The notes: generated from the letters alone by a model not told the origin. Shown: positions 11,933-24,494, counted from the first letter of the stretch. The stretch: DNA of 64,000 nt from Rhizophagus clarus (GCA_015698045.1 BLAL01000074.1:1-64000); one strand, 5' to 3'. Made by a program: numbers and translations.

Positions 11933-13617
11933 TATACTTCTCAGCATAATTAATTTAATTATACCATTATATCTGACGTAATATGCTGTAATAATTACAG
12001 TTTCAAATTTTCAAAATGCTGATATGCTATAATTAAATTAACCTATCAAATTAATTACAGTATTTCTGAATTATCCATAATTTAACAGATAATTATATAT
12101 GAAATCAAAATAGACTGCTCAAAATTAATTATAGGCCAGGGTCAAAATGCAAAATAAATATCGATCATATGACTTACTGGTTTATTGATAACCTAAAAAA
12201 AAACATTAAAAAAAATTTCATTTTAAAAAAAAAAACTTTTTTTTCGTTAAAATAGTCTTAATATACTGTTAAAATTTTTTTTAAGTACAGGCTATATGGC
12301 TCCTAGTGAAATGGTAAGTTCAGAAGAAGATATTGTATTAATTCTTTTAATATAAGAATGTTAATTAATATTCTGTTTTTTTCTTTTTTATAGGGACGAA
12401 CCTTTAGCATATGACTTTTTGAAGTAATATGAGTGAAGGAAAAATTTTTCATCAATATAAAAATTACAAAAATGTTAACTACTGTTTTTTTCTTTTTTTT
12501 CTATAGGAACAGACTTTTTGACATACAGTTTCTTGAAGTAATGTGAGTAAAGGGAAGGTTTTTCATTAATATAAAAATTACAAAAATATTAACTAATATT
12601 CTTTTCTTTTTTTTCTGTAAGAACAGATCTTTCAGTATAGCTCCTTAAGGTAATATGAGTGTAGAGAGGTATTTTCAATATATGAACTACAGGAACATTA
12701 ACTAACATTCTTTTCTTTTTCTTTCTATAGTAACAAACCTTTCAGTATAGCTCTTTAAAGTAATGTGAGTGTAGAGAGAGGTTTCCAATAAAAGAACATT
12801 AACTAATATTCTTTTCTTTTCTTTTTTGTAGGAACAAACCTTTTGATATATGGTTCTTTGAAGTAATATAAGGGAGAAAAGGATTATTAATAATTTTTAA
12901 TATGAAAACATTAACTAATATTCTTTTCTTTTTTGTAGGATAACGTTTCATTGTTTTCATAAAGGTCCAGACTGATAATTTTAAAGATAATCTTCAAAAT
13001 AATTTTTTTTAAATAATTATTTAACAAAATAAACTTTACTAACGTTTTAGTTTTTTTTTAGATTTGGAAGATTCAGACTTAAAATATGTGCAAATAGATT
13101 ATCGAGAAGTGAAGAGTGAATTTTCTTAATTTGGAAATGTTATTAACATTTTATTTTCTTTCTTTTTTTTTTAAGAATAGCTTCAGCTTCCAAGATTTGA
13201 ACTTCAGACTGGAACTTTAAATTGTAAGTTGAAAGGAGAAATTGTTTATTTTTAATTTGAAAATGTTACTAACTTTTTTTTCATTTTTTTTGTAGATTTT
13301 GGCCTTAGGCTTTCTTTTAAAAGCAGCCTAAAATTTTTTTTTAGAATGTTATATAATTATAAATTGCAATCATATGATTAATAAAACTAATAAATGTTTT
13401 TGTATTTGTTAATAATTAAATACTAATATAAATCATATAAATCAAATTAATCGATATAATTAATTACGTCAATATAAAATTGATTGCGTTAATACAAATT
13501 AATACATCAGTAAAAATTAATTACATCAGTATAAATTAATTACGTTATATCAATACGTAATTTGGTATTGTACTATAATATTACAGCAATAAAAATTTAA
13601 TTACACTGAGAAGTATA
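11933..13617. mobile_element. TIR-bounded element carrying a splice-signal-like tandem array
   Basis: A perfect 12-bp inverted repeat TATACTTCTCAG (11933-11944; reversed at 13606-13617) bounds 1.7 kb. The arms continue imperfectly into AATTAA-rich sequence for another 15 bp or so. The outer TA could be the target duplication. The interior is the 12.3-13.3 kb array described separately. No transposase recognised, so non-autonomous or highly decayed. Confidence 0.5.
12296..13330 (+). repeat. Tandem array of exon-like 30-nt segments separated by intron-like tracts
   Basis: At least six units of roughly 90-121 bp. Each has a branch-point-like TTAACTAAT, a long polypyrimidine tract, an AG (acceptor-like sites at about 12393, 12506, 12730, 12831, 12938), a segment of about 30 nt beginning GAACAAACCTTTYRRTATA, then GTAATRTGAGT. 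Upstream, an ATG at 12296 opens six codons that end exactly at a consensus donor GTAAGT (12314). Two further, more diverged units lie at about 13060-13330. The short segments carry stops and inconsistent phases, so a functional protein is unlikely. It reads as an amplified exon-intron unit or a satellite that mimics one. Confidence 0.6.
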
Positions 13618-13639
13618 TTCAATTTATATATATAATTTC

Positions 13640-14550
13640 AGAATATCAGTCAAAATCCAAATTTAGATTCCATACCTAAAGAAAAAAAAATAAAAAGAAA
13701 TGTTAGTAACAAACATTTCTAGATAAAAAAAAATTTTTTCATTTACTTCATTTATCCTTTTAATTTATCATTAGAATTCCAATCTGTTATTTAAGTCTTG
13801 AAACTATCTCTAAAAAAATTAGAAAAGAATATTAGCAACGTTTCTAATCAAAAAAAAATTAATTAATTAATTTACTTTTCATACAAATATTTAAATAATT
13901 TTTATAATAAAATTGTTCTAAAAAACTAAACTTTAGAAAAAAAAAGCTGGTTAAAAAACTGATAAAAGAAAAAAAATATAATTTTTTTATAATAAAAAAA
14001 AGATTATCAGAAATTTCGAATTGATTATGCCAATATATAATACATATATTTGATTTTAAATTCATTTCAAATTTTTACAGAATTGCAGATATACTTTTTA
14101 AAAAATATATATTTTTTTATTTTATTAATAAGTAAAAAAAGTTACCATTGTTTATTAAACAATTAATAAAAAATAATTAATAAAAATACTGAATAAAATA
14201 TTGTTAAAATTGTTTTATTTAAAAATGATTAATAAAAATCTTTAAAAGTTATTTTTATTTAAAAATGATTAATAAAAAAAAAAAATAATTTTTATTAAAA
14301 TGATTAAAATATAATTAATAAAAAGATATCATGATTGTTTTTTATTAATAATAAAATTATAATATACATTTTTCTTAGCATTTGCTTTAATTTAATATTA
14401 CCAATAATATTAATTTAAAATATTTAATATTTCAAACTTTAAAGGAAGTATTATTAGCCATATATATATCCAATATTTTGATTAAAAAAAAGTATTTTTT
14501 ATTATGTTATAAAAAAAAAGAAATAGAAATATATTTTTTTATAGAGAATT
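13640..14550. other. AT-rich intergenic stretch
   Basis: No supported gene. Direct repeats of ATGATTAATAAAAA occur around 14220-14330. The rest is poly-A/T. Confidence 0.5.
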
Positions 14551-14556
14551 ACTAAA

Positions 14557-16250
14557 CTTAACTGGAGGGAATTTTCTTCTCCTTGTGACTTGTATGGCAC
14601 AGTTATGTGTTACATGATCATGTTATTTGTTTATCAATTTTTTTTAGATATGCAGACGCGTTGCATGCGTCTTTCTTCAGAATGTTTAATATATTTTTTT
14701 CTTTAATCCTTTCGCTTGAGATGTGTTCTTTGCTTTCTTTTTTTATTTTTGTTTGTTTCTTACAACTAGTTCTTTACTAACTTTTTTGCTCTTTTTAGGT
14801 TCTTTAGTCCTTCTGGTTTCGTAATTAAGGTATACTAAGGAATGTTTGGCATTACAGGATCCAATTCATATTTTTTTTTTATTTTTTACACTTCGTTCCT
14901 TTACATTTTATTTTTTGTATTTTATTCCTTTTGTTCTTTTTAGGTCCTTTAGTGATTTAGTTCTTTTCTGCGATCAAGATATGTTTATTTTTTTTTTATT
15001 TTTATTTTCGCTTATTACATTCCGTTCTTTACTAATTTCTTTCCCTTTATTTTTTTTTTCCTTTTCACTCTCTCTTCGTCTCCCTCTTTCTTTTTGTTTT
15101 CTCATTGTTTTCCTCTTCCTTTTCGTCTCCCTATTATTATCCTCTTTATTTTTTGTCTTCCCACTCTATCCTGTCTCTTCTTTTTCGTCTCCCCATTATT
15201 TCCCTCTTTCTTTTCATCTCCCTATCATTATCCTCTTTTTTTTTTGTCTTTCCACTTCTATACCCCTCTTCTTTTTCATCTTTCTATTGTTATCTTCTTT
15301 CTTTTTACATCCCCATTGTTATCTCCTTTCTTTTCATTTTTCTATCTTCCTTTTTGCCTTTTTATCAGTTTTCTCTTTTTGTGCCCTTCTTTTTTTTGTT
15401 TCTCTTCTACCCTTTGATTATTTTCTTTCCCTTTCCTTTTTGCTCCACCTTTTTTTTTCCTTTCTTTTCATCCCTCTTCATTTTACTCCTTTCTTTTTAT
15501 CTCCTCATTGTTATTTTCCTTTCTTTTCACCTCCCCATCATTATTCTCTTAACTTTTTATCTTTCCATCATTTTTCCCTTTCTTTTTGTTCCTCCTCCAT
15601 TATTTTCATTCCTTTTTGCTCCTTCCTTACCTTTTTCACTCCTTCCTTACCCTTTTCACTCATCTTTACACTTTTTGTTTCCTCTTCGCCCTTTCATTCT
15701 TTTCAATCATTCCTTTATTTTTTTTGTTACCTCATTATATTTTTATTTCTTGTTCTTCTTAACTCTAACTTTGAGAAAATTCACATATCTGATATAATAC
15801 TTTTCAAAAATTAAATACTTATTTTTCTTTATTGAAAAGCGTATTAATGCATTTAGGTTTGTTGATTGCCTAGGCTAATTTATTAGAATATACTATATAG
15901 ATTATCTTAGTTAATAAAATTTATAACATAGAATTGCAATTTTGTTTTTTTTTGATGATGTGAGATTTACATAGTTCATTGATTATATTATTTAGTTTAT
16001 TATTTTTTATTCATCTTATTGTTAAGAGATAAACATTTTTAATCAATAAAACATGTGAACTCTTAAATTAATAAATTGTTTTGACACTATTAACAGTTTA
16101 TAAATAAAATTTTATAATATAAAAATTATTTCAAATAAAAAATTTTAAAAATATATTTTTTTTTTCATAGCCCCAAGTTTTTAAAAAAAAAAAAATAATG
16201 TGGCGCATAAATCACATGATATGGGGGAGGAAATTTCCCCCCCAGTTAAG
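14557..16250. mobile_element. TIR-bounded element carrying a 1-kb pyrimidine-rich tract
   Basis: The left end CTTAACTGGAGGGAATTTTC (14557 onward) matches the reversed right end CTTAACTGGGGGGAAATTTC (to 16250). The similarity continues through CTTCTCC/CCTCCCC and, after a few bases, GGCACA/GCGCCACA. The flanks ATTACTAAA and ATTAGCAAT are similar but not identical, so a target duplication is only suggested. No transposase is visible; most of the interior is low-complexity C/T. Confidence 0.6.
14740..15770 (+). repeat. Strand-asymmetric pyrimidine tract (C/T-rich)
   Basis: About 1 kb in which the plus strand is overwhelmingly C and T, built from TTTTCNTCTCCCCATTATT-like units of 35-50 bp. At its start are two splice-like modules: ACTAAC, a polypyrimidine tract and AG at 14798, a 31-nt segment, then GTATAC at 14830; and a second AG at 14943. 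The long reading frames here in several phases are Phe/Ser/Leu-rich artefacts of the composition, not genes. Confidence 0.75.
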
Positions 16251-16259
16251 ATTAGCAAT

Positions 16260-17020
16260 ACTCTTTTTTATATTATAAAATTAAGGAAAAAAATATTTTT
16301 TTATCAGTTATGTTTAACTTTACTTAATTAATAAATAAATACATTGTTATTTTTATTTTTGTAATTTTAGTTTTACCAATCTATTATTTGATGATTCAAT
16401 CTAGTATATGCTGAAAGTGTCACAGAAGAGTTTAAATTTAAATTTTACTCTAATGATACAAAAAGCCCTTTAATATTCAATTCAATTCAATTCAATTCAA
16501 TTCAATTCAATTCAATTAAATTAAACTTAAAATACAAAATATTAATATAATACTTTTGGAAAGAATTCATTTTCATATTTTGATAACGACAAGGTAACCC
16601 TCGCCGATCATTTTTTCAGTAATTCCAGAAGTTCGGGTAAAATGGACAAAATTAGAAGATAGTCAGATTTGTTGATCAACAAAATTACATATGTATATTT
16701 TTTTTTTCAAAGTAATATTATAATGGTGTCAAAAATAAATTACGATACTTTTGGCAAAAAAAAAAAAAAAAAAATAAATTACGATACTTCATTTTTATCT
16801 CCAAATTTTATTAATATTTCTAAAAGAACATTTAATATTATTGAGAAACTAATTTAAAATTAATAATAATATAAATATATTGTCATATTTCAAAGAAAAA
16901 CAAATCACGATACGAACAAAATTATTTATTTTATTATTTATTTTTTTATTTGTATTTTTAAAAATTTTTTGTTATCGCAATCACGTGTCTGTGAAATTTT
17001 TGTGCGAAATTTTTGTTGGT
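16260..17020. other. Intergenic stretch with a TTCAA microsatellite
   Basis: No supported gene. It holds eight or nine tandem TTCAA pentamers (about 16476-16516) and two copies of AATAAATTACGATACTT (about 16735 and 16774) around a poly-A run. The small reading frames here have no recognisable content. Confidence 0.55.
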
Positions 17021-17033
17021 GCGGCAGCTAAAG

Positions 17034-17382
17034 GGGTCCGATTCATTTCACCGACAATCATTTCACCGAAAATTATCTTACCGACAGATGTTTCACCGAC
17101 AGGTTGTTTAACCGACACAAAAAATTTTATTATTTTCAATTTATTTCTATATTCATTGATATATTTATTGATATTGCAACAAACAAGCAAGAAGCTATCT
17201 TAACACTAAGATACAAATAAATTTAGACTAACGCAAAACTATATATGTGGGACACGATATTTTCTATAATCAGCTTAAGTGCACATGCTAATTTAAAAAG
17301 AAGTTAAAAAATAAATTATCCAATTTTTTAATTTTTAATACTGTCGGTGAAATGGTCGGTGACTGTGAAGTGAATGCGTCCC
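17034..17382. mobile_element. MITE, 349 bp, Mutator-like (9-bp target duplication)
   Basis: The ends are inverted: GGGTCCGATTCATTTCACCG on the left, GGGACGCATTCACTTCAC on the reversed right, both followed by repeated TTTCACCGACA motifs. The 9-mer CAGCTAAAG directly flanks both ends (17025-17033 and 17383-17391). A 9-bp duplication with G-rich ends is typical of MULE-derived MITEs. Non-coding. Confidence 0.78.
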
Positions 17383-17391
17383 CAGCTAAAG

Positions 17392-18610
17392 ACGGTCGAC
17401 ATAATAGGTTAGAGTGAGGACTAAAAACAGCAAAGTTTGAATTTAATCTGATCAATCAGTTCAGATTATTTTTTACTCGGTCTTTTAACATTTTAGTTCA
17501 AATTTTTGTGCTACTGCGCCATAAAATTCTAAGAGTGACTTTTCCAAAGACCGGCCAGACGAACAAAAGACCGAAAAGACCGACTGATCATCTCTAGTAA
17601 CAGCACTAAAAAAAGCCAAGAATTTGATTCATAATTCAATGTATTATGATAGCGTATGTAAAGTATAAAAATAATTAAGAATGAAAGGAACTTATTTACA
17701 GAAAAAAAATACTTTATAAATTTTTTTATTGATAAAACATTGCGCATTATATAAATAATAAGTTTTTTTTCTTTTTTATTATGGCCGAATAAATTAAATG
17801 GGTTTTTTTGTTTGCTGACAATTATGTGGGACGAAACTGTTTTATTATTGGCGAAAAGTTTCGTCAATTGGCCCAAACTTCCGAAACCTGCTCAACTACC
17901 AGGGTTTATTATTGTATTTTTTTTTAAAACAATTAAATCGTTATTTATATGATTTTAATTAATACGTACTATGCATTTCTTTTATAAAATTTATATATAG
18001 AATCAATTATTTCATCAGCTTCGGCGACTGGGTTGTTTCATAATCGTTTTTTTAATAACATAAATTCTTCTTCCATGCATTAATTGCATTATCACCAATC
18101 ATTTTATACCTCTGCATCTATTGTATCTGTGTTACAAAAAATGTCGTCAGTGGATCAATTCATTCTAAAACTGGAAACTATAAATTGCTTATTTTGTCAC
18201 TTTAATACTCGAGTCGGACATTAAACGGATATTACACATTCCCCCCCCCCCAATTAATTGTTTCAACCATACAATCATAAAAAACTTGATTTTGCTTTAT
18301 TGTTACCAAAATAAAGTTAATTTATTTGAACTGATAAAGAATTAATATCCGATAGACAATCATATGGTCGGAATAAATGTTTTATACAAGAAAATTAAAA
18401 TTGTTCAAAATTATTAAAATTATTCAAACAAGTTTCTCTTATGATACATATATGGTAATAATAATTAGCATATATATATAATTTTTGCTGATAAAAAATT
18501 TGTATATAAATATGGATCGTTATCCTTTCGTTTTTTACATAAATCATTTTTTTCATCATTTAAACCATTTATAATTCATAATAATTATCATTCGACCATT
18601 TATCATTTTA
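17392..18610. other. Intergenic stretch with AGACCG motifs
   Basis: AAAGACCG or its complement occurs four times within 17478-17583, partly inverted, which may be the edge of another small repeat element. A poly-C run of about twelve lies at 18241. The minus-strand frame 17529-17876 has no recognisable content and is not called. Confidence 0.45.
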
Positions 18611-18616
18611 ATCATA

Positions 18617-19525
18617 ATGGCTCAACTTGTCCCAGACATTCTTCAAGACGACAACACTTTTTATTATAAAAAATTCTGTAACGTAATTTCTCATTTCTTT
18701 TCCAATAATTCGAATGACCTTTTGTCCCAAAATAATATCATATATTACCTTTGAATAAATTTTCAAGAAAACCAACGTTTAATTACATTGCTCATAATCA
18801 CGCCAGTTTGGATTAAAGATATGGCACAACTTACAATCACTGTTGAGCAAAAATATTGGAAGACAAATTAATTTTTAGTAAATGTAAAAAAATTTCATTG
18901 TAATACCAAATGAAAATTTATACATATATGAGAATCGAAAGTCTTTTCAAAATATCAAGGAATTGGAGATGAAGACTGTAAATATTTAGCTTCTTTAATT
19001 AAAATTCATACATTCATTACTCAAATTCTCGTCCAAATTTCTTCTAAAACTATAGAATTTGACAGAATTAAATCTCCACAATGAATGTTATGGAGAATTG
19101 AATGAAAGTATAGTGAACTGGCAAAAATGGGAAAAATATTAAACTTGCATCATTCCCAGTTCTTAAATGTCTCAAAACTTCATATTTGCAATGTAATATT
19201 GAGAGTTTAATCATTGCAAATTCTGGTGGTGGAATCTTAGAAATTGAAATCACGATATTCACTGATTTAATTATGACGAACTTAATAGGGCTAACTATGG
19301 ATCTTGATTCTAGTGAAATAACTGTAATTTTCTCTAATTGTACACAATTAGTCACCAAATGGAGATGAATTATTAAGAGTTATGAACGATTCAGATTTTT
19401 CATTTAATGATAAATTTAGAAGTACTAGAGTAATTCGTTATTATGATGGGTTGAATTATTATTGGATGCCTAATCATGATAAGTTGGTAGAAAAGTATAA
19501 GATTGAGGGAATAATTAAAAAGTAA
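18617..19525 (+). pseudogene. F-box/LRR-like protein pseudogene
   Basis: The ATG at 18617 opens MAQLVPDILQDDNTFYYKK, which stops after 45 codons at a TGA. Downstream the same strand, in changing frames, keeps phrases typical of the F-box proteins expanded in Rhizophagus: a DMAQLTITVEQKYWK stretch, SKLHICNVNIESL-like leucine-rich segments, and a C-terminal NHDKLVEKYKIEGIIKK before TAA at 19523. At least five stops and two frame changes break it. F-box genes of this lineage are mostly intronless, so splicing is an unlikely rescue. Family assignment rests on my recognition of the pattern, not on a search. Confidence 0.5.
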
Positions 19526-19529
19526 TTAG

Positions 19530-20075
19530 GATATAATTTTTCTTTATATATAATATTACCGCATTTTATCTTATTATTTATATTTTCGTTATTTTCATAA
19601 ATAAAATCATATATTTATTTTAATGAATTAATACGCGAGGTTGCGTCTGTTTTTTTTTGTGCTCCCCATTACTAGGGGCGAGAAATGACAAGGATAGTAA
19701 GTATACTTGTGGAATTGTATCGTTCTTGACCTGTGCGACGGGTCTGACTCGACTCGCATAATATAAACACGTTGCAAAAAATGAAGTTTGTTTCATTAGG
19801 TTTTTGTAAAATAAATTTCATTATATTGGAATATGTAAATGTGAGCATTTTCCTTATAATGAATTTAGGTTCCGGTATTGACTTATGGGCGGGTACTGCT
19901 TCTGGAAAGCTTTCTGTATGATCGGAGATTAATAACACGTTAATACATACCGAATATCATCCGTTGTGAACTACGTAAACCATATATAAATGTTCTACCA
20001 TGCTTAGGTATTGTAAAATACAAATTTACAAATTTACGATACACGTAGTACTATTTCATCCAAATTTTAGCAAAC
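19530..20075 (+). promoter_or_regulatory. Upstream region of TOP2 with a TATA-like site
   Basis: Gene-free region before topoisomerase II. A TATA-like CATATATAAATG lies at about 19981-19992, some 85 bp before the ATG at 20076. CpG-bearing sequence at 19632-19760 stands out against the AT-rich surroundings and could be a promoter core. No experimental support. Confidence 0.35.
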
Positions 20076-23000
20076 ATGTCAGATTCTGAATATATTCCAA
20101 GCAACGAAAAAAATACCGTAAAAACTAATAAAACACGTAAATTAGCTAAATCAACGACTAGAGATTCTTTCTTAGATGAGGAGAAATATACTGTAAAAGC
20201 TACAAGAACGCGTAAACCAAATAAACCATCGACTCTTAAGGACACTTCAAATGTAAAAGTATTGGAATCTTCAAACGAAGAGAAATACGCCGTAAAAGCT
20301 ACAAAAACGCGTCAGCAGCCCGAACAAAGGATCCAAACGACCCTCATGACCCTTAAAGACACTTCAGGTAAATTTATTTAAAATAAGAGAAATGATAATA
20401 ACTGTTGATAATTGTTATTTTATTTTCTTAACATGACAGATGTATTAGATATTGATCATTCTTCAGATGAAGAGAAATATACTGTAAAACCCATAAAATC
20501 ACGTCAGCAGCCTAAACAAACGATCCAAACGACCCTCAAGACTCTTAAAGATACTTCAAATCTATTAGATTCTGACTATGGAGAGGAACATACCATAAAA
20601 GCTACGAATAGTCGTAAACCTTCTAGTAAAGCTTCCTCTAAGAAGACTTCCTCAAGTAAAACTTCTTCAAGCAAAATCATTCCTAGTGAAGCCTTTTCCA
20701 ACGAAGCTGGTTCCAACGATTCGTCCAATGGAACCTCGACTCAATCCAAAAAACCAGTAGAAGAGATTTATCAAAAGAAATCACAACTAGAACATATCCT
20801 GTTAAGACCCGATACCTACGTTGGTTCAGTTCAAATGTTAACCGAGAAATTATGGGTATATGACTCGGATAAACGAACAATGGTTTACAGAGAAATCACT
20901 TATGTTCCGGGTTTATATAAAATAATTGACGAAATTTTGGTAAATGCTGCCGACAACAAAATTCGTGATCCTTCTATGGATACAATAAAAGTTGATATTG
21001 ATGTAAAAACTGGCAAGATTTCTATATATAATAATGGTAGAGGTATACCCGTCGAAATTCACAAAGAAGAAAATGTATACGTACCGGAACTTATATTTGG
21101 TCATCTTTTAACGTCATCTAATTATAATGATAATGAAAAGAAAGTTACTGGAGGTCGAAACGGTTACGGTGCCAAATTGACTAACATCTTTAGTAAAGAA
21201 TTTATTATTGAAACTGCCGATAGTTCTGCAGGCAAAAAATACAGTCAAATATTCAGAGATAATATGTCTGTAAAGGAATATCCCAAGATTTCATCTTACT
21301 CAAAAAAGGAGGAATATACAAGGATCACTTTCAAGCCAGATTTTCAGAAATTTAATATGTCCAATAAGTTTGACGATGATATTGTAGCACTCCTGAAGAA
21401 ACGTGTGTATGATTTGGCTGGATGTGTAAAAAACGTTAAAGTTTTCTTAAATGGGGAAAGATTGAAAATTAAGAATTTCAAAGAATATGCTCTGATGTAT
21501 TTGAGTGGAAACGACGATTCTGTCGATTTACGATCATCAATTATCTACGAAGATGTTAATCAAAGATGGGAGATTGCTTTCGTTCCTTCTCCGGAAGGAT
21601 TATTTCGACAAATAAGTTTCGTCAATAGTATTAGCACTACTAAGGGGGGCACTCATGTTAATTACATCGCAGATCAGATTATAGAGAAATTGATAACAGC
21701 AGCTACGAAAAAGGCTAAAGACGTAAAAAGTATCAAAAAAAACCAAATCAAAAATCATATATGGATTTTTATTAATTGCTTGATCGAAAATGCGACCTTC
21801 GATTCTCAAACAAAAGAGTATCTAACATTGAAAGTCTCATCGTTCGGTTCAAAATGTAATCTAAGCGAAACTTACTATAATAAATTACTCAAAAGCAGCG
21901 TAATTGAGAGTATATTGGATGATGTCAAGCATAATCAAAGCAAGGAACTAAGGAAAACCGACGGTAAAAAAACAGGTAGAATCATGGGTATTGCTAAACT
22001 GGATGATGCAAATAATGCCGGCGGTAAAAAACGTCAAGATTGTACTCTAATTCTTACCGAAGGTGATTCTGCAAAGGCTTTGGCGGTTGCTGGTTTTTCC
22101 GTAGTCGGTCGTGACAATTACGGAGTTTTCCCGCTTCGAGGGAAGCTATTAAATGTGAGAGAAGGTACACATAACCAGATTATGAATAATACAGAAATAC
22201 AAAATATAAAGCAAATTCTCGGACTGAAACAAGGGAAAGTATACGCTTCGACAGGAGAATTACGTTATGGTCATCTCATGATAATGACCGATCAAGATCA
22301 CGATGGAAGCCATATAAAAGGGTTAATTATCAACTTTTTGGATTACTTCTTTCCATCATTGCTTAAAGTTCCAGGCTTTCTGATAGAATTCATAACACCT
22401 ATTGTAAAGTGTACAAAAGGTAACACTAAAAAAACTTTCTTTACCATACCAGAATTTACAAGTTGGTTGGAAAATAATGATAATGGTAAAGGCTGGAATA
22501 TTAAGTATTACAAAGGTCTTGGTACAAGTACATCCGAAGAAGCTAAAGAATACTTTAGAAATCTAAAAACACATAGAAAACCATTTAAAGAAATTCAACA
22601 TGATGAACGTGAATTGATTGATATGGCTTTCAATAAGAAGAGAGCTGATGATCGAAAAGAATGGTTAAGAAATTATGAGCCCGGAACCTACATGAATCAC
22701 AATGTTAAAGAAATTACAATAACTGATTTTATAAATAAAGAGCTGATATTATTCAGTCGAGCTGATAATGAAAGGTCTATACCGAATGTCCTCGATGGGT
22801 TTAAACCTGGCCAAAGAAAAGTTCTTTATACTTGTATTAAGAATAAATATAAGAATGAGATAAAAGTCTCGTCATTAGCTGGTGCAGTTCTAGCCGAGGC
22901 AGCATATCATCATGGTGATTCCAGTCTTCAGGGTACTATCATTGCAATGGCCCATGACTTTGTTGGTTCAAACAATATCAACATCCTTCATGGAGTGGGA

Positions 23001-24480
23001 CAATTTGGTACAAGAAGTCAAGTAAGTTTTTAATATCTTAAGAATCTAAATATTGTAATCTACATTTTAAAAGTGAATTATGATTTTTCATCATGAATAT
23101 AATTATACAGGGCGGTAAAGATGCAGCTAGTGCACGATACATTAGCGTTTCAGTTCCCAGATTGACTAGAATGTTATTTCACCCCCAAGACGATGTTCTA
23201 CTTACCTACTGTAACGATGATGGTCAGATCGTTGAACCTGAATGGTACTTACCCATTATACCCATGGTCCTCGTTAACGGTTCGGAGGGTATCGGAACTG
23301 GTTGGTTATAATTAATAATTTTCTTTCAATATATTACTTCAATAGTTTTGTTAATTAATATACTATTATTATTAGGTTATAGTACATATATTCCAAATTA
23401 TAATCCACAAGATATTGTCAATAACTTGAAACTAATGATTGATGATGGAAACCCAGTTCCTATGCATCCTTGGTATCGTGATTTTTGGGGTTGCATTGAA
23501 CAGACAGACAAAGATAAATATAAAGTTTGCGGTGTAATCGAGTCAGTGAATAATAGATCAGAAGTTAGGATTACTGAATTGCCGATTCGTGTCTGGACGC
23601 AAAATTATAAGGAACAACTGGAACAATGGGTTTCAGGAACAGAAAAAGTACCTGCCTGGATAATTGTATGTTACATATACATAATTATTTTATGCATAAT
23701 ATCTTTTAAATTATTAAATTTATATTTTTATTAATTTACTAAATAATAACTTATAGGGATACAAAGAGAATCACTCGATAACTAATGTCGATTTTACGGT
23801 TCAGTTAACAGAAGAGATGTTAAGTAACGCTTTAGAAGAAGGACTTGAAAAGAAGTTCAAACTTAGTACTAGCATAAACACTTCAAACTTGGTATGCTTT
23901 GATGGAAAAGGAAGAATCAAAAAATATAGTTCAGCTGAAGAGATTCTTTTGGAATTCTACGATTATAGATTAGAATATTATCATAAAAGAAAAATACATA
24001 TGCTGAAGGTATTAGAACTCGAAGTTAATCAACTAAGGAATAAAGCTAGGTTTATACAAATGAAGATAGACCATAATCTTGAATTTGAAGGCCTTCGTAA
24101 AGCAGAGATCATTAAGTTACTCGAATCTGAAGGGTTCGAGAGATTTAAAAACATTAAGGAAGAAAAAAGTGATGATGAAGACCAAACCGGTAATGGTGGG
24201 GATGGATATAATTATTTAATGAATACCAAATCCTGGAGTTTTTGTAAGGAAGAGGCACAAAAACTCGTGAACAAAAAAGCCGAGAAAGAAAAAGAACTTA
24301 TTATACTTCAAATGAAAACTCCGCAAGAAATTTGGAAAGAAGACTTAGACGCGTTTTTGGATGAATGGAACGTAAGTATCAACTTTAAATACACATATTC
24401 TTACATTCATGAAGTAAGATTTATATAACTGATAATTATTTATTTTTAATTAGGAATTATTAAATAGTGATCGCGAATGA
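20076..24480 (+). CDS. TOP2: DNA topoisomerase II
   Basis: Type IIA topoisomerase: an ATP-driven nuclear enzyme that passes one duplex through a transient double-strand break to decatenate and relax chromosomes. Six exons: 20076-20367, 20440-23021, 23111-23300, 23376-23665, 23757-24371, 24454-24480, joined by 71-91-bp GT-AG introns, giving 1331 aa. The GHKL ATPase (from about residue 200) has YQKKSQLEHILLRPDTYVG, the catalytic Glu in IIDEILVNAADN (about 262) and NGYGAKL. The TOPRIM domain has LTEGDSAKALA (about 640) and DQDHDGSH (about 714). The active-site Tyr is in GGKDAASARYI at residue 968, at the start of exon 3. The C-gate coiled coil is in exon 5. Odd points: a 200-residue N-terminal extension with repeated EEKYTVKATKTR..TLKDTSN units, and an abrupt end after the core with no long charged C-terminal tail. 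Intron 3 uses donor GTTGGT and gives GTGYSTYIPNY where family members have Trp for that Tyr. Confidence 0.95.
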
Positions 24481-24494
24481 TAGATAAATTAACA

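Noticed and set aside
14846..15814. Long hydrophobic open reading frames (up to 322 codons) in the pyrimidine tract
   Set aside because: All three phases are open and Phe/Ser/Leu-rich because the strand is nearly pure C/T; no domain, start context or codon bias supports a gene.
19068..19358. 96-codon minus-strand frame
   Set aside because: Antisense to the F-box-like pseudogene, whose plus-strand fragments are family-like.
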